Shown here one piece after another: positions 1-8,017 of a stretch of DNA of 29,112 nt. The notes beneath the pieces are model-generated. The model was given only the letters and a program-made list of their open reading frames with translations, was not told where the DNA came from and made no database searches. How positions within the stretch are numbered: the stretch's first letter is position 1; the number at the start of each line of letters is the position of its first letter. This DNA is from Acidobacteriota bacterium (lineage in GTDB: Bacteria; Acidobacteriota; Terriglobia; Terriglobales; Acidobacteriaceae), in assembly GCA_021779695.1 (NCBI GenBank), contig JAJYAE010000014.1, positions 1 through 29,112 on the forward strand. Direction: 5' to 3'. A program made the translations under genes and the position numbers.

Positions 1-912
1 TCCCTGATCCCCGGCAACCGCCACGGGAGACCCCGAAAGCGGCACCAGCAACTCCGTAGGATCCTGCACCGTCAGCCCCGCGGCCTTCTGAAAGTTCTCG
101 ATGTCACTCACTTGAACCGAGGATTGCCCCACCACCGCGATCGACTGACCAACACCGGTATAGCCACCCCCGGTCAATGTCTTCATGTCATACACCACGG
201 CAATATCGCCAGGAGCAAAAAACACATTCCCGGATGTGCTCGAGGTGAATGCCGGGCTTCCGTTCACCTGCCTCCGTGTGACAATCGACGGCGCCGGCCG
301 GTAGCTCGTCAGGTTCTCCACCGCGGCCACCGTCGGCGCAATCGCTGAAGGCAACGACAATGCCGTCGACGGAGCGAAATCCTTCCGCCCAACCCCGTTG
401 TAATAGTGCATCTGCGTCTGAAACGCCGCTTCCACCTGGCCGGCAGTACCCGAAAAAAGGATTGCCGTGCGGCTGCGGTTCACTGAATCCACCCGGAATC
501 CCTGCTGCTGCAACCAAAGTTCAACTTGATCCAGGTCCGCCTGCGCCATCCCAAATCGCGCGCCAAACTGCTCCGGAGTCAGCCACTGATGATATTGGGC
601 GGATAGCGGATTCTGCTGCGCTGCCAGCAGCGCTGCCAGGTCCGCCTGTTGGCTGGCCGACAGGTTAAATCGAAGCGTCATCCCGGTCAGTTGCATATTT
701 GCAGGCACTCTGCCCGCATCTGCCTCTGCCCGCACCATCGGCGATAGCGAACCTTTGAGCACGGTCATGGCCGAGTTGCTCACACCGGCTTGAATCCGAG
801 CAGGCACCGCCTGTGCCTTGGCAACGGCTCCACCAGCAATCATGCACGCAACGAGAACTGCGATCCCAGCTTGAATCCGCAATCCAATCCGACTCCAACC
901 TTGCCCATTCAT
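1..912 (-). CDS. Sedolisin-type S53 peptidase precursor, 5' part (runs off left edge)
   Basis: The first 304 codons of a secreted serine-carboxyl peptidase are present with no stop before the window edge. Residues 14-33 form a hydrophobic export signal. Residues about 75-205 match the pro-kumamolisin activation domain: YHQWLTPEQF at 107-116, followed by the FGARFG-like turn. Residues 228-280 match the start of the S53 catalytic domain (FFAPGDIAVVYDM, then GVGQSIAVVGQS and DIENF). S53 enzymes use Glu/Asp/Ser catalysis at acidic pH, are autoprocessed from the pro-domain, and act outside the cytoplasm. The catalytic residues lie beyond the window, so activity cannot be judged. ATG at 912 is chosen: an AAGGA lies 11 nt upstream and the signal sequence follows at once. 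Acidobacteria often carry several such proteases for protein scavenging (family knowledge). Confidence 0.9.
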   Translation of the reverse strand, partial: MNGQGWSRIGLRIQAGIAVLVACMIAGGAVAKAQAVPARIQAGVSNSAMTVLKGSLSPMVRAEADAGRVPANMQLTGMTLRFNLSASQQADLAALLAAQQNPLSAQYHQWLTPEQFGARFGMAQADLDQVELWLQQQGFRVDSVNRSRTAILFSGTAGQVEAAFQTQMHYYNGVGRKDFAPSTALSLPSAIAPTVAAVENLTSYRPAPSIVTRRQVNGSPAFTSSTSGNVFFAPGDIAVVYDMKTLTGGGYTGVGQSIAVVGQSSVQVSDIENFQKAAGLTVQDPTELLVPLSGSPVAVAGDQG

Positions 913-1425
913 CGCTTTAGCCGTCCTTGAGTGTCGTTCGTTTTAGGTTGTCCATGTAGCTTTGGAAACGGGAAGCCAGAAATACTCCCGCTTTGTTGGT
1001 GGGTCTATGAACCATCTTCAATCTAATTTCGATACAGACGAATCTGCCCCTTGTGCACTCCCCCGCCTTCATCCTCGATCAACGAGCCAGGCAGCGAAAT
1101 CGTCGCGCCGCTCGCGTGAATTCAATCGAGTCGCTTGGAATGCATCCCCATTAAAGCATCGAAAGCCCGTGAAACAATCCACATCTTACCCCTTGCTTGA
1201 TCCCACATTTGTGTCATTCCCAGGAAAGTTATGGGCTTAGGTAACTTCAATTTCCGCGCAGAGGTAATCGATGAGCGCCTCCCAGGGCGGTCGTCGCTCG
1301 CCCGCTCATACCAGACCATGGACTTCTTCTGTAGCGCCGGTGAGTCATGGAATTCTCACAGCGTCCGATAAATCAATCAGTCTGCAAATCGCAGCTCCAG
1401 CACTTGCATCCAGGAGAGCATTGGA
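913..1425. other. Non-coding stretch between divergent S53 peptidase and EAL-HDOD genes
   Basis: No convincing coding region is visible: the open frames here are short, Ser/Arg/Pro-rich and lack ribosome binding sites. The stretch must hold the promoters of both divergent neighbours. Two inverted repeats stand out. AAGTTA (1226-1231) pairs with TAACTT (1242-1247). ATGAGC (1271-1276) pairs with GCTCAT (1304-1309), enclosing GGGCG (1285-1289) and CGCCC (1299-1303). They lie 120-200 nt before the EAL-HDOD start and could structure its leader. I recognise no known riboswitch class. Confidence 0.5.
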
Positions 1426-2676
1426 ATGGCCGTCTCAACGCAATCTGGCAATCTCGAAGCTGCCCGCTTTGCTGCACGGCAACCCATTCTCACCGCCAAT
1501 CAGAAGGTCATCGGATACAAGCTCTTTCTTCGCACCCCCGGCAAACAGACTCTGGACCTCGAACCCCCTGCGGCCCAGATCAACGCCCTGATTGACGTCT
1601 CCAGCCTCCTCGGCATCAACACGTTGTGCGACCATCGTCTCGCCTTCATCAGTTGCTCCCAGCAGGCCTTGCTCGAGGGGCACCTCAACCTGCTCCCCCC
1701 GGAGCTCACCGTCGCTGAACTGCCACCCGACGTCCAGCCCTCCGCTGCCATCATCGAGGCCTGCCACAACCTCAAGCAGTCCGGCTATCGCATCGCCCTC
1801 GAACATGTCACTCTCGAAGATCCTCGTGCGTCCCTTTTTGAGCTCTGCGACTTTTTCAAAGTGAACATGCACCAGCTTCCAGCACCACAGCGTGACGCCC
1901 TGACCAACTTCCATCGCCCTCGCCGCTCCCGTCTCCTCGCAGACCACGTCGAGACATGGGAGGACTTCCAGGCTGCTCGCGAGTCCGGCTTTCACTACTT
2001 TCAAGGATTCTTCTTTCGCCGCTCTGAAACCCTCACCACCCGCCCGATGGGCCCGAGCCGCCTCATTGCTCTTCAGTTGCTGAAAATCATCGGACAACTC
2101 GACCTCGACTGGAAGGAAGTCGAAGATCTACTCAAACGCGATGCAACTCTCTACTATCGCCTTCTGCGCTACATCAATTCAGCTGCCTTTGGTCTCCGCA
2201 GTGAGGTTCGCTCCGTATCCCAGGCTCTGAACATCCTCGGCGAAGATCAGTTCCGGCGCTGGTGCCGGCTTAGCATCCTCCTCGACACAGCCCAGAACCG
2301 CCCTTCCGACCTCGCTCTTTCCACATTGCTCCGGGCGCGCTTCGCAGAACTCATCGGCCTCAAGCTCGGAATCGACAACGCCGACACATTTCTACTCGGC
2401 CTGCTCTCCCTCATGGACGCCGTCCTTGAAATGCCGATGAGCAGCGTGTTGGACGGGATCCACCTCGACCCCGCCATCACCGCCGCCCTCCTCGAACACC
2501 AGGGACCGCTCGCCACTCTTTATGACCTCATCCTCGCGGTAGACGCCGGAATGTGGGGCGCCATCGTTCGCATTTGCGAGAGACTTTCCCTTGACGAGGA
2601 GTTCGTCGCCCAGGCCACAATTGAGGCCATGGAGTGGGCCCAGTCGATTACATCCACTGCGGACTCCACTCCCTGA
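1426..2676 (+). CDS. Degenerate EAL plus HDOD domain signalling protein
   Basis: This 416-aa cytoplasmic protein has the two-domain layout of YuxH/CdgJ-type proteins. Residues about 15-205 are an EAL-like domain opening with ARQPIL, and residues about 207-395 are an HDOD domain (SRLIALQLLKII, then YRLLRYINSAAF). The catalytic EAL triplet expected after the opening strand is replaced (YKLFLR region), and the LCDFFKVN segment stands where active enzymes carry the second metal-binding aspartates. The protein therefore probably binds partners or c-di-GMP without hydrolysing it. HDOD proteins of this type influence motility and signalling in other bacteria; the role here is unknown. AGGAG at 1412-1416, 9 nt before ATG, supports the start. 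The AsmA-like gene follows 76 bp downstream on the same strand, with its own -10-like element. Confidence 0.88.
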   Translation: MAVSTQSGNLEAARFAARQPILTANQKVIGYKLFLRTPGKQTLDLEPPAAQINALIDVSSLLGINTLCDHRLAFISCSQQALLEGHLNLLPPELTVAELPPDVQPSAAIIEACHNLKQSGYRIALEHVTLEDPRASLFELCDFFKVNMHQLPAPQRDALTNFHRPRRSRLLADHVETWEDFQAARESGFHYFQGFFFRRSETLTTRPMGPSRLIALQLLKIIGQLDLDWKEVEDLLKRDATLYYRLLRYINSAAFGLRSEVRSVSQALNILGEDQFRRWCRLSILLDTAQNRPSDLALSTLLRARFAELIGLKLGIDNADTFLLGLLSLMDAVLEMPMSSVLDGIHLDPAITAALLEHQGPLATLYDLILAVDAGMWGAIVRICERLSLDEEFVAQATIEAMEWAQSITSTADSTP

Positions 2677-2713
2677 TCAGACCCCGTTTCCTCTCTCCCC
2701 CACCCCGGCGAGC

Positions 2714-2719
2714 TACAAT
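2714..2719 (+). promoter_or_regulatory. -10-like element TACAAT before AsmA-like gene
   Basis: TACAAT lies 34 nt before the AsmA-like ATG, leaving room for a short leader that carries the AGGAGG site. No good -35 hexamer is visible 16-18 nt upstream. Confidence 0.4.
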
Positions 2720-2752
2720 TCCTCCTGCACGACGGATTTGAAGGAGGATGCC

Positions 2753-4306
2753 ATGCGAAAACACTGGATCAAAATTGTCGCTGTGCTCGTCGTCATCATC
2801 GCGGTCCTCGTCATCACACCGTTCTTCGTGAATGCCGACTCCTTTCGCCCCATGATTCAAGCCAAAATCTCTGCAGCCATCGGCCGTCAGGTCACCCTCG
2901 GCCACCTCGGTTTTTCGCTCTTGTCCGGCAGTCTCGTCGCCAAGGACATCGCCATCTCCGACGATCCGGCCTTCAGCACCGCTCCCTTTCTCCAGGCCCA
3001 TGAGCTCTACATTGGCGTCCAGGTCATGCCCCTTCTGCTTCATCATCAGATCCGCGTCACCAGAGTCATCGTCGACTCGCCGAGCATTCAAATCATTCAT
3101 GCCGCCAGCGGCAAGTGGAACTTCTCCAGCCTCGGAAGCACGTCTTCCGCCGCCAGCTCAAAGCCAACCGCCCTGCCGGACCTGACCGTCGGAGAGCTTC
3201 AGATCAAAAACGGCACAGCCACTCTAACGTCTCTTCCGGCCACTGGCAGGCCCTTCGTTTATTCCAATCTCAATCTGAGCGTCCAACAGTTCTCTTTCGT
3301 CCGTTCCGTTCCCATTCAGCTCACCGCGTCCCTGCCAGGATCAGGCTCTCTCGCCCTCAGTGGCGAGGCAGGCCCGCTCTCCCAAAAGGACGCCGCCGAC
3401 ACACCCTTTAAGGGCACCCTCCAGCTTAAGAGCTTTGATCCCGTCGCAGCCGGTGTGCTCGATCCCTCTCAAGGCATCGCCATGGTGGCCGACGCGGATG
3501 CTCAGGTCAGTTCAGACGGCGACAACCTCAAAGCCAATGGGAAGGTCGTTGCCTCCCACCTGCAACTCGCCCGCACCGGCTCACCGGCGCCCCGCCCTGT
3601 TCAGCTTGACTTCGCTGCCACCGACGATCTCGACGCTCGCACCGGCAAGATCACCGACATCGCCATTCACACCGGCTCGGTTTCCGTCCACGCCTCCGGC
3701 GACTACCACCTCACGCCTCAGGCCATCCTGCTGAATATGCATCTCAACGCCCCCGGCCTCCCGATCGATGAGCTGGAATCTCTGCTCCCTGCTTTCGGCA
3801 TCCAGCTTCCTTCCGGATCGCAGCTGCGCGGCGGAACTCTCTCCACCAACCTCGCCATCACCGGGCCCGCTACTGCCACCTCCATCGCCGGACCTGTAGA
3901 AATCGACAACACCCTCCTGGCCGGATTCGACCTTGGCTCGAAACTGCAAGGCCTCAATCTTTTCGGTAAAACGAATGGCGGAACGCAGATTCAGGTCATT
4001 CGCACCACCGTGAACTCCACCCCGCAAATCACATCGTTCAGCGGAGTCTATGGCAACCTGCCGCAGATCGGCTCAGCCACTGGCAATGGAACCATCACCC
4101 CAGGCGGCTCCCTCAACTTCCAGATGCAGGCCAAGATCACCTCTTCGAACGCCGCGGGCGCCGTCGCCAATCAGGCCATCAATGTGCTCGGCGGATTCCT
4201 GGGAAGCCGCTTTCAGAAAAACACCAGCAATGGCATTCCCCTCACGATCACCGGGACCGCAAAAGACCCGGTCATCCGCGCCAACATGGGTGCCATGTTC
4301 CGCTAG
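2753..4306 (+). CDS. AsmA family protein
   Basis: This 517-aa protein has one N-terminal transmembrane helix (residues about 6-26) and a long, mostly beta-rich periplasmic region. The region after the helix (SFRPMIQAKISAAIGRQVTLG, then a VAKDIAISDDP-like segment and VIVDSPSIQII) follows the AsmA N-terminal pattern. The C-terminal third (TSIAGPVEIDNTLLAGFDL, LNLF) resembles the AsmA C-terminal domain. AsmA-like proteins sit in the inner membrane facing the periplasm and are linked to lipid transport and outer-membrane assembly (family knowledge). The start is fixed by AGGAGG at 2742-2747, 5 nt before ATG; the frame stays open upstream into the EAL-HDOD gene but without a comparable site. It converges with the PP2C gene across 54 bp. 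Confidence 0.88.
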   Translation: MRKHWIKIVAVLVVIIAVLVITPFFVNADSFRPMIQAKISAAIGRQVTLGHLGFSLLSGSLVAKDIAISDDPAFSTAPFLQAHELYIGVQVMPLLLHHQIRVTRVIVDSPSIQIIHAASGKWNFSSLGSTSSAASSKPTALPDLTVGELQIKNGTATLTSLPATGRPFVYSNLNLSVQQFSFVRSVPIQLTASLPGSGSLALSGEAGPLSQKDAADTPFKGTLQLKSFDPVAAGVLDPSQGIAMVADADAQVSSDGDNLKANGKVVASHLQLARTGSPAPRPVQLDFAATDDLDARTGKITDIAIHTGSVSVHASGDYHLTPQAILLNMHLNAPGLPIDELESLLPAFGIQLPSGSQLRGGTLSTNLAITGPATATSIAGPVEIDNTLLAGFDLGSKLQGLNLFGKTNGGTQIQVIRTTVNSTPQITSFSGVYGNLPQIGSATGNGTITPGGSLNFQMQAKITSSNAAGAVANQAINVLGGFLGSRFQKNTSNGIPLTITGTAKDPVIRANMGAMFR

Positions 4307-4360
4307 CCGGCTATCGATTGTTCAAGAGTCAACACGCGGGTGAAACCGCGAATGCATTCA

Positions 4361-5137
4361 CTACGCCTCGGCGTGAACCAGCAGGCAGGTGATATTGTCC
4401 TGACCTCCAGCCTTCTTGGCGGCCTCCACCAGGTTGGTACAGTGGTCGGCCAAACTGCGCCGCTCGCTCAGAAGCGCTTCAATCGTGCGGTCAGAAAGCT
4501 CGCGTGTCAGGCCGTCTGTACACAGCAGAAAGAGATCCCCGGGCTCCGTCTCCAGCGCAAACAAGTCAGGAGTCACGCGGCCCTGCGTTCCCAGCGCCCG
4601 CGTGATCACATTCTTCAACGGTGAGCGCAGCGCATCGGCACGCGACATTCGTCCATTCCGCACCTGCTCTTCCACCAGGGAGTGGTCAGCCGTGATCTGC
4701 TCCAGCGCCCCATGCCGCAGCCGGTAGCAGCGGCTGTCTCCGATGTTCAGCACCCACGCATGCTTCTCGCGAACGGCCAGCGCCACCAGGGTCGTTCCCA
4801 TTCCGCTCAGCCGTTGGTTCCGCAGGCTCCGTGTATAGATGGCTTCATTGGCTGCCAGAATGGCACTCTCCATCGCCTCCGGCATCGGCTCGCACTTCGA
4901 ATTCGGCCCCTGGTGATCCAGCAGCTTCAGAACCTCGTCCACGGCCAGCGAGCTTGCAATTTCTCCGGCCGCCGCTCCGCCCATCCCGTCGCAAACCACA
5001 TACACGCCATCGTCAACGGAGTAGCCGAAGGCATCTTCGTTGGAAGGCCGCTTGCGCCCCCGATCCGTGATTGCCGCCGCCAGGTAATGAACAGTCGCTG
5101 TGGTCACCAGACCACCCCCATCGACCAGTGTACACAC
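4361..5137 (-). CDS. PP2C-type serine/threonine phosphatase (Stp1/PrpC-like)
   Basis: This protein of up to 258 aa dephosphorylates Ser/Thr residues placed by Hanks-type kinases, using two metal ions. All main PP2C motifs are present: RPSNEDAF (31-37), CDGMGG (49-54), GMGTTLVAL, NIGDSR with HSLVEEQV, LLCTDGLT, and GGQDNIT near the C-terminus. The metal-binding aspartates of the DG, DG and DN motifs are intact, so it should be active. No transmembrane segment is seen. The start is uncertain: GTG at 5137 gives the longest form, but a GTG at 5107 preceded by a GGGGGTGG tract would start closer to the conserved domain. It lies 32 bp downstream of the beta-propeller-like gene on the same strand, so the two are probably co-transcribed. 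No kinase gene is in the window. Confidence 0.92.
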   Translation of the reverse strand: MCTLVDGGGLVTTATVHYLAAAITDRGRKRPSNEDAFGYSVDDGVYVVCDGMGGAAAGEIASSLAVDEVLKLLDHQGPNSKCEPMPEAMESAILAANEAIYTRSLRNQRLSGMGTTLVALAVREKHAWVLNIGDSRCYRLRHGALEQITADHSLVEEQVRNGRMSRADALRSPLKNVITRALGTQGRVTPDLFALETEPGDLFLLCTDGLTRELSDRTIEALLSERRSLADHCTNLVEAAKKAGGQDNITCLLVHAEA

Positions 5138-5169
5138 TCGGCAAAAGCTGCACCCCGGCAGCCCGCCCC

Positions 5170-6477
5170 TCAGTGCCGCCGCACTTCCCGCTCCGCTCCA
5201 CTCCCCGGCAGATCATAAATCTTGATCGATCCGCCATCGAGCACGGCAAGTCGTTTGCCAGAGGGCGATATCGCCACATTGCCCCCACCGTCCAGCACCG
5301 GGCTCGCCGGCACCCGCTCCACCACCTTGCCCGTTGCCATGTCGTAGACCTCCACCACCTGCCCCAGCACATCGTCAAAGCTCAGCGGCGAGAAGGCATC
5401 GATCGGATGCGCCATAAACAGCGTTTCGCGCGCCAGCCACGATCCCTCCGGCGATACAAACAACACCGGCCACACCTGGTTGGGCGCCGTCGGCACATCC
5501 CAAAGCTTGCGTCCCGTCGTTGACATGGCGGCCAGCCGGATCGTCCCGTCCTGATTACACGCCGTGGCTAGCAGCTTGTTCTGCGTAATGAAGTCCACAC
5601 GCGGATCGCAAGTCGTGGTCAGCGTGCCCACCGGCGCGCTCCCGCCAGCATAGTCGTGCAGCGTCAGTTGCCACTGTCGTGGATTTTGCTGCGTCGTCTC
5701 CACATAACCCGTCGCATTCATCGGCAGATACACCGTGTTGTGCACGCGGCTCACCAGCGTCACCTGTCCGGTCGCCCGCTGCAGAACGCGCAGCACAATC
5801 TCTGGCGGACCCGCATCCGCGGGCGAGTCCGCGATCGCCGGCTGTCCGCCGGCGCCCGTGTTCGGTTGCGCAGACGCCTGCGGCTCATGCGAATTGGTCA
5901 GCAGCACCTGATCGTCAGGATCCATCTCCAGCCAGAGTAGAGGCCCGGGAAAGTGCAGAAAGGGATGCAACGCGAGCGATGCGTCCCCCTGCTTCAGGTC
6001 GTTCAAATCGCGCAGCAAAAAATGCCCATCCTTCAGCATCCACAGGTACCGCGCATGATCATGGAGCGTCCAAACCGCTTCGGCATCCACCGCACCCGTC
6101 GGCAGCCGCAGCACCACCGCTCGAATCTGCCGCTCCTCTTCATCCGCATTCGCACTGCGATGCAGCAACCCCGGCGTGCGAAAGGTAAAAAGAATCCGGT
6201 TCTCGTTCAGAAAATCCAACGAAACCAGGCTCTCCCGCTGCCCCTCGTAGTACGCGCCCGGAGGATAAAACCCGAGAGACTCCACATCCAACGCCATCAG
6301 GGGCGGCTCGGTGGCTTCCATCCACGGTCGCTTCACAGCCTCGGGCGCTGCTGCGTCTTTGTGGCGGATTCCACCCAGACCCTCCGCCCAAGGCCAGGCA
6401 CACGCAAGTACAGCAAGCATTGCAAGCCAATGGCTCGCGCGAAACCACCCTCTTATTCCGGAGATCCACATCGTCAT
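5170..6477 (-). CDS. Secreted or anchored beta-propeller-like (WD40-type) protein
   Basis: This 435-aa protein of unknown function has a hydrophobic export segment at residues about 15-33. The rest is made of repeated beta-strand-like units with aromatic and Asp/Gly turns, such as RILFTFRTPGLL, HFLLRDLND, DQVLLTNS, VEVYDMATGKVVE, NVAISPSGKRLAVLDG and SIKIYDLPG. The last unit is typical of WD40/YVTN-type propellers. No catalytic motif is visible. A Pro/Ala/Gly-rich loop at about 200-225 is likely flexible. Propellers of this kind usually bind proteins or ligands outside the cytoplasm. ATG at 6477 is followed by a second ATG at 6471. It is divergent from the DMT transporter and upstream of the PP2C gene. 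Confidence 0.78.
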   Translation of the reverse strand: MTMWISGIRGWFRASHWLAMLAVLACAWPWAEGLGGIRHKDAAAPEAVKRPWMEATEPPLMALDVESLGFYPPGAYYEGQRESLVSLDFLNENRILFTFRTPGLLHRSANADEEERQIRAVVLRLPTGAVDAEAVWTLHDHARYLWMLKDGHFLLRDLNDLKQGDASLALHPFLHFPGPLLWLEMDPDDQVLLTNSHEPQASAQPNTGAGGQPAIADSPADAGPPEIVLRVLQRATGQVTLVSRVHNTVYLPMNATGYVETTQQNPRQWQLTLHDYAGGSAPVGTLTTTCDPRVDFITQNKLLATACNQDGTIRLAAMSTTGRKLWDVPTAPNQVWPVLFVSPEGSWLARETLFMAHPIDAFSPLSFDDVLGQVVEVYDMATGKVVERVPASPVLDGGGNVAISPSGKRLAVLDGGSIKIYDLPGSGAEREVRRH

Positions 6478-6545
6478 CGAATGCTATTCTCGCCGAATCG
6501 GCCCAACCTCGGCATCATCGGTCCCATCTGCCCTTTGTGCGAAAG

Positions 6546-6551
6546 TAAAAT
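6546..6551 (+). promoter_or_regulatory. TANNNT (-10-like) hexamer for a leaderless start, DMT transporter
   Basis: TAAAAT ends 5 nt before the ATG at 6557. No good Shine-Dalgarno is present, so the transcript may begin at or next to the start codon. Confidence 0.4.
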
Positions 6552-6556
6552 CAGTG

Positions 6557-7519
6557 ATGCCTTCCTCTTCATCTTCCAGCGCACGCATCCATATGTTCGG
6601 ATACGGAGCCTGCGCCCTCGCCGGATGCCTCTGGGGCACTGGCTTCTACTTCGGCCGTCTCGCTCTCAACGAGATGTCCGTCGAATCCATGGTGCTCTAC
6701 CGCTTCCTTTTTGCATGCCTCGGCATGTTGCCCGTCGCGCTTCTCCATCGCGTACGCCTCACCTGGCCTGAGACCCGCATTCTCCTCATCGCCGCCTTCT
6801 TCGGCATCCCGGTTCAATTCCTCATTCAGTTCCACGGGCTCGCGCGAACCACCGTCAGCCACGCCTCGCTCATGGTGGGCTCCATGCCGGTCTTACTCGG
6901 CGTAGCTGCCGCCCTCTTCGCCGGAGAGCGCCTCGACATCATCGGATGGATTGCACTCATCGCCTCCACCATCGGCGCCGCACTCGTCGTGCTGGGCGGT
7001 CACCACACCCAAACCGCACAGGGACAGCCCTCGCTGCAGGGCGATCTGCTCGTCGTCTTCTCGCTTTGCACGGCGCTTGCCTGGATCCTGCTCAACAAAA
7101 AGCTCATGGAAACCCATAGCCCCATCGTGGTCACGGCCTACACCATCCTCACGGGAACCGTCATGCTCGCTCTCTGGGTGGTCGGCCCCTGCCTCTTCAA
7201 TTCAGTGACCCGCAACCCTCATCCATGGCCTGCCTTTGCCCATGTCAGCCCCGTCGCGTGGACCGCTCTCGCCATCAGTGGTCTGGCCTGCACCGCCACC
7301 ACCACGTTTCTCTGGAACTGGGGCATCCATCGCGTCCCTGCATCGCGCGCCGGCGTCTTCCTCAATATCGAACCCGCCCTCGGATCCTACCTCGGCGTCA
7401 AGCTCCTCGGCGAGCATCTCGGCCCCCACGCCTTCGCTGGCGGAGCGCTCATCCTCACTGCCGCCATCGTCCTCACAACTCGCAGCCATGAACCCCAACC
7501 CGAGGTCATCCTCGAGTAA
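6557..7519 (+). CDS. EamA/DMT family transporter (full-length, ten helices expected)
   Basis: This 320-aa integral membrane protein of the drug/metabolite transporter superfamily has two EamA halves. The first begins with GCLWGTGFYFGRLAL and contains FHGLARTTVSHASLM and a short ALFAGERL motif. The second contains LAWILLNKKLM, TFLWNWGIHRVPASRAGVF and the ending KLLGEHLG...GGALILTAAIVL, a classic EamA signature. Such proteins export amino acids or other small metabolites across the inner membrane; the substrate cannot be read from sequence. The start at 6557 is preferred because TAAAAT ends 5 nt upstream. The frame is open much further upstream, but that part overlaps the divergent gene and has no membrane character. 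ATG at 6593 is an alternative. Bacteriohemerythrin follows 78 bp later with its own ribosome binding site. Confidence 0.92.
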   Translation: MPSSSSSSARIHMFGYGACALAGCLWGTGFYFGRLALNEMSVESMVLYRFLFACLGMLPVALLHRVRLTWPETRILLIAAFFGIPVQFLIQFHGLARTTVSHASLMVGSMPVLLGVAAALFAGERLDIIGWIALIASTIGAALVVLGGHHTQTAQGQPSLQGDLLVVFSLCTALAWILLNKKLMETHSPIVVTAYTILTGTVMLALWVVGPCLFNSVTRNPHPWPAFAHVSPVAWTALAISGLACTATTTFLWNWGIHRVPASRAGVFLNIEPALGSYLGVKLLGEHLGPHAFAGGALILTAAIVLTTRSHEPQPEVILE

Positions 7520-7597
7520 ACCGCCGCCTGCCCTCGCTCAACTTCTGCTGCAACTGGACGATAAGATGCATGTCGCCTCCGCGGCAGGAGTCTTTGA

Positions 7598-8005
7598 ATG
7601 CCACTCATCCTCTGGAATCAGGCACTTTCCGTCGGCATCCCTTCCATTGACCGTCAGCATCGCCAGCTCGTCGACATCATCAATGACCTCCACGACGCCA
7701 TGCTCGCGGGAAAAGCTAAAGACATCTCCGGACAGATTCTGGAGAAACTGCTCACTTACACCAGAAAGCACTTCGCAGCCGAAGAGGCCATGATGACCGC
7801 TGCCAACTACACCGACCTCACGGCGCACCAGCTTCGGCACCGCAACCTGACCCGTCAGGTCGAGAGCTACGTCCTCCGCTACCATCGCGGTGAAATCACC
7901 CTCAATATTCACTTGATGCATTTTCTGCGCGATTGGCTGACCAACCACATCCAGCAGGCCGACCAGGACTACCGGCCCGCCATGCAAGCCCGCGGCCTGC
8001 AGTAG
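7598..8005 (+). CDS. Bacteriohemerythrin
   Basis: This 135-aa single-domain protein forms a four-helix bundle that binds O2 at a non-haem di-iron centre. All expected ligands are present in order: H21 (in DRQHRQL), H58 and E62 (HxxxE), H77 and H81 (HxxxH), and H117 with D122 (HxxxxD). The opening ILWNQALSVGIPSID is typical of the family. Length equals that of free-standing bacterial hemerythrins, which act in oxygen storage, delivery or sensing in the cytoplasm. AGGAG at 7586-7590 lies 7 nt before ATG, and TAAGAT at 7562-7567 is a possible -10. It is convergent with holA, with only 12 bp between the two stop codons. Confidence 0.96.
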   Translation: MPLILWNQALSVGIPSIDRQHRQLVDIINDLHDAMLAGKAKDISGQILEKLLTYTRKHFAAEEAMMTAANYTDLTAHQLRHRNLTRQVESYVLRYHRGEITLNIHLMHFLRDWLTNHIQQADQDYRPAMQARGLQ

Positions 8006-8017
8006 CAATCGAACGCC

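Noticed and set aside
4338..4353. Small GC-rich inverted repeat (CGCGG/CCGCG) between the AsmA-like and PP2C genes
   Set aside because: Stem of only five pairs, no T-run on either side; too weak to call a terminator.
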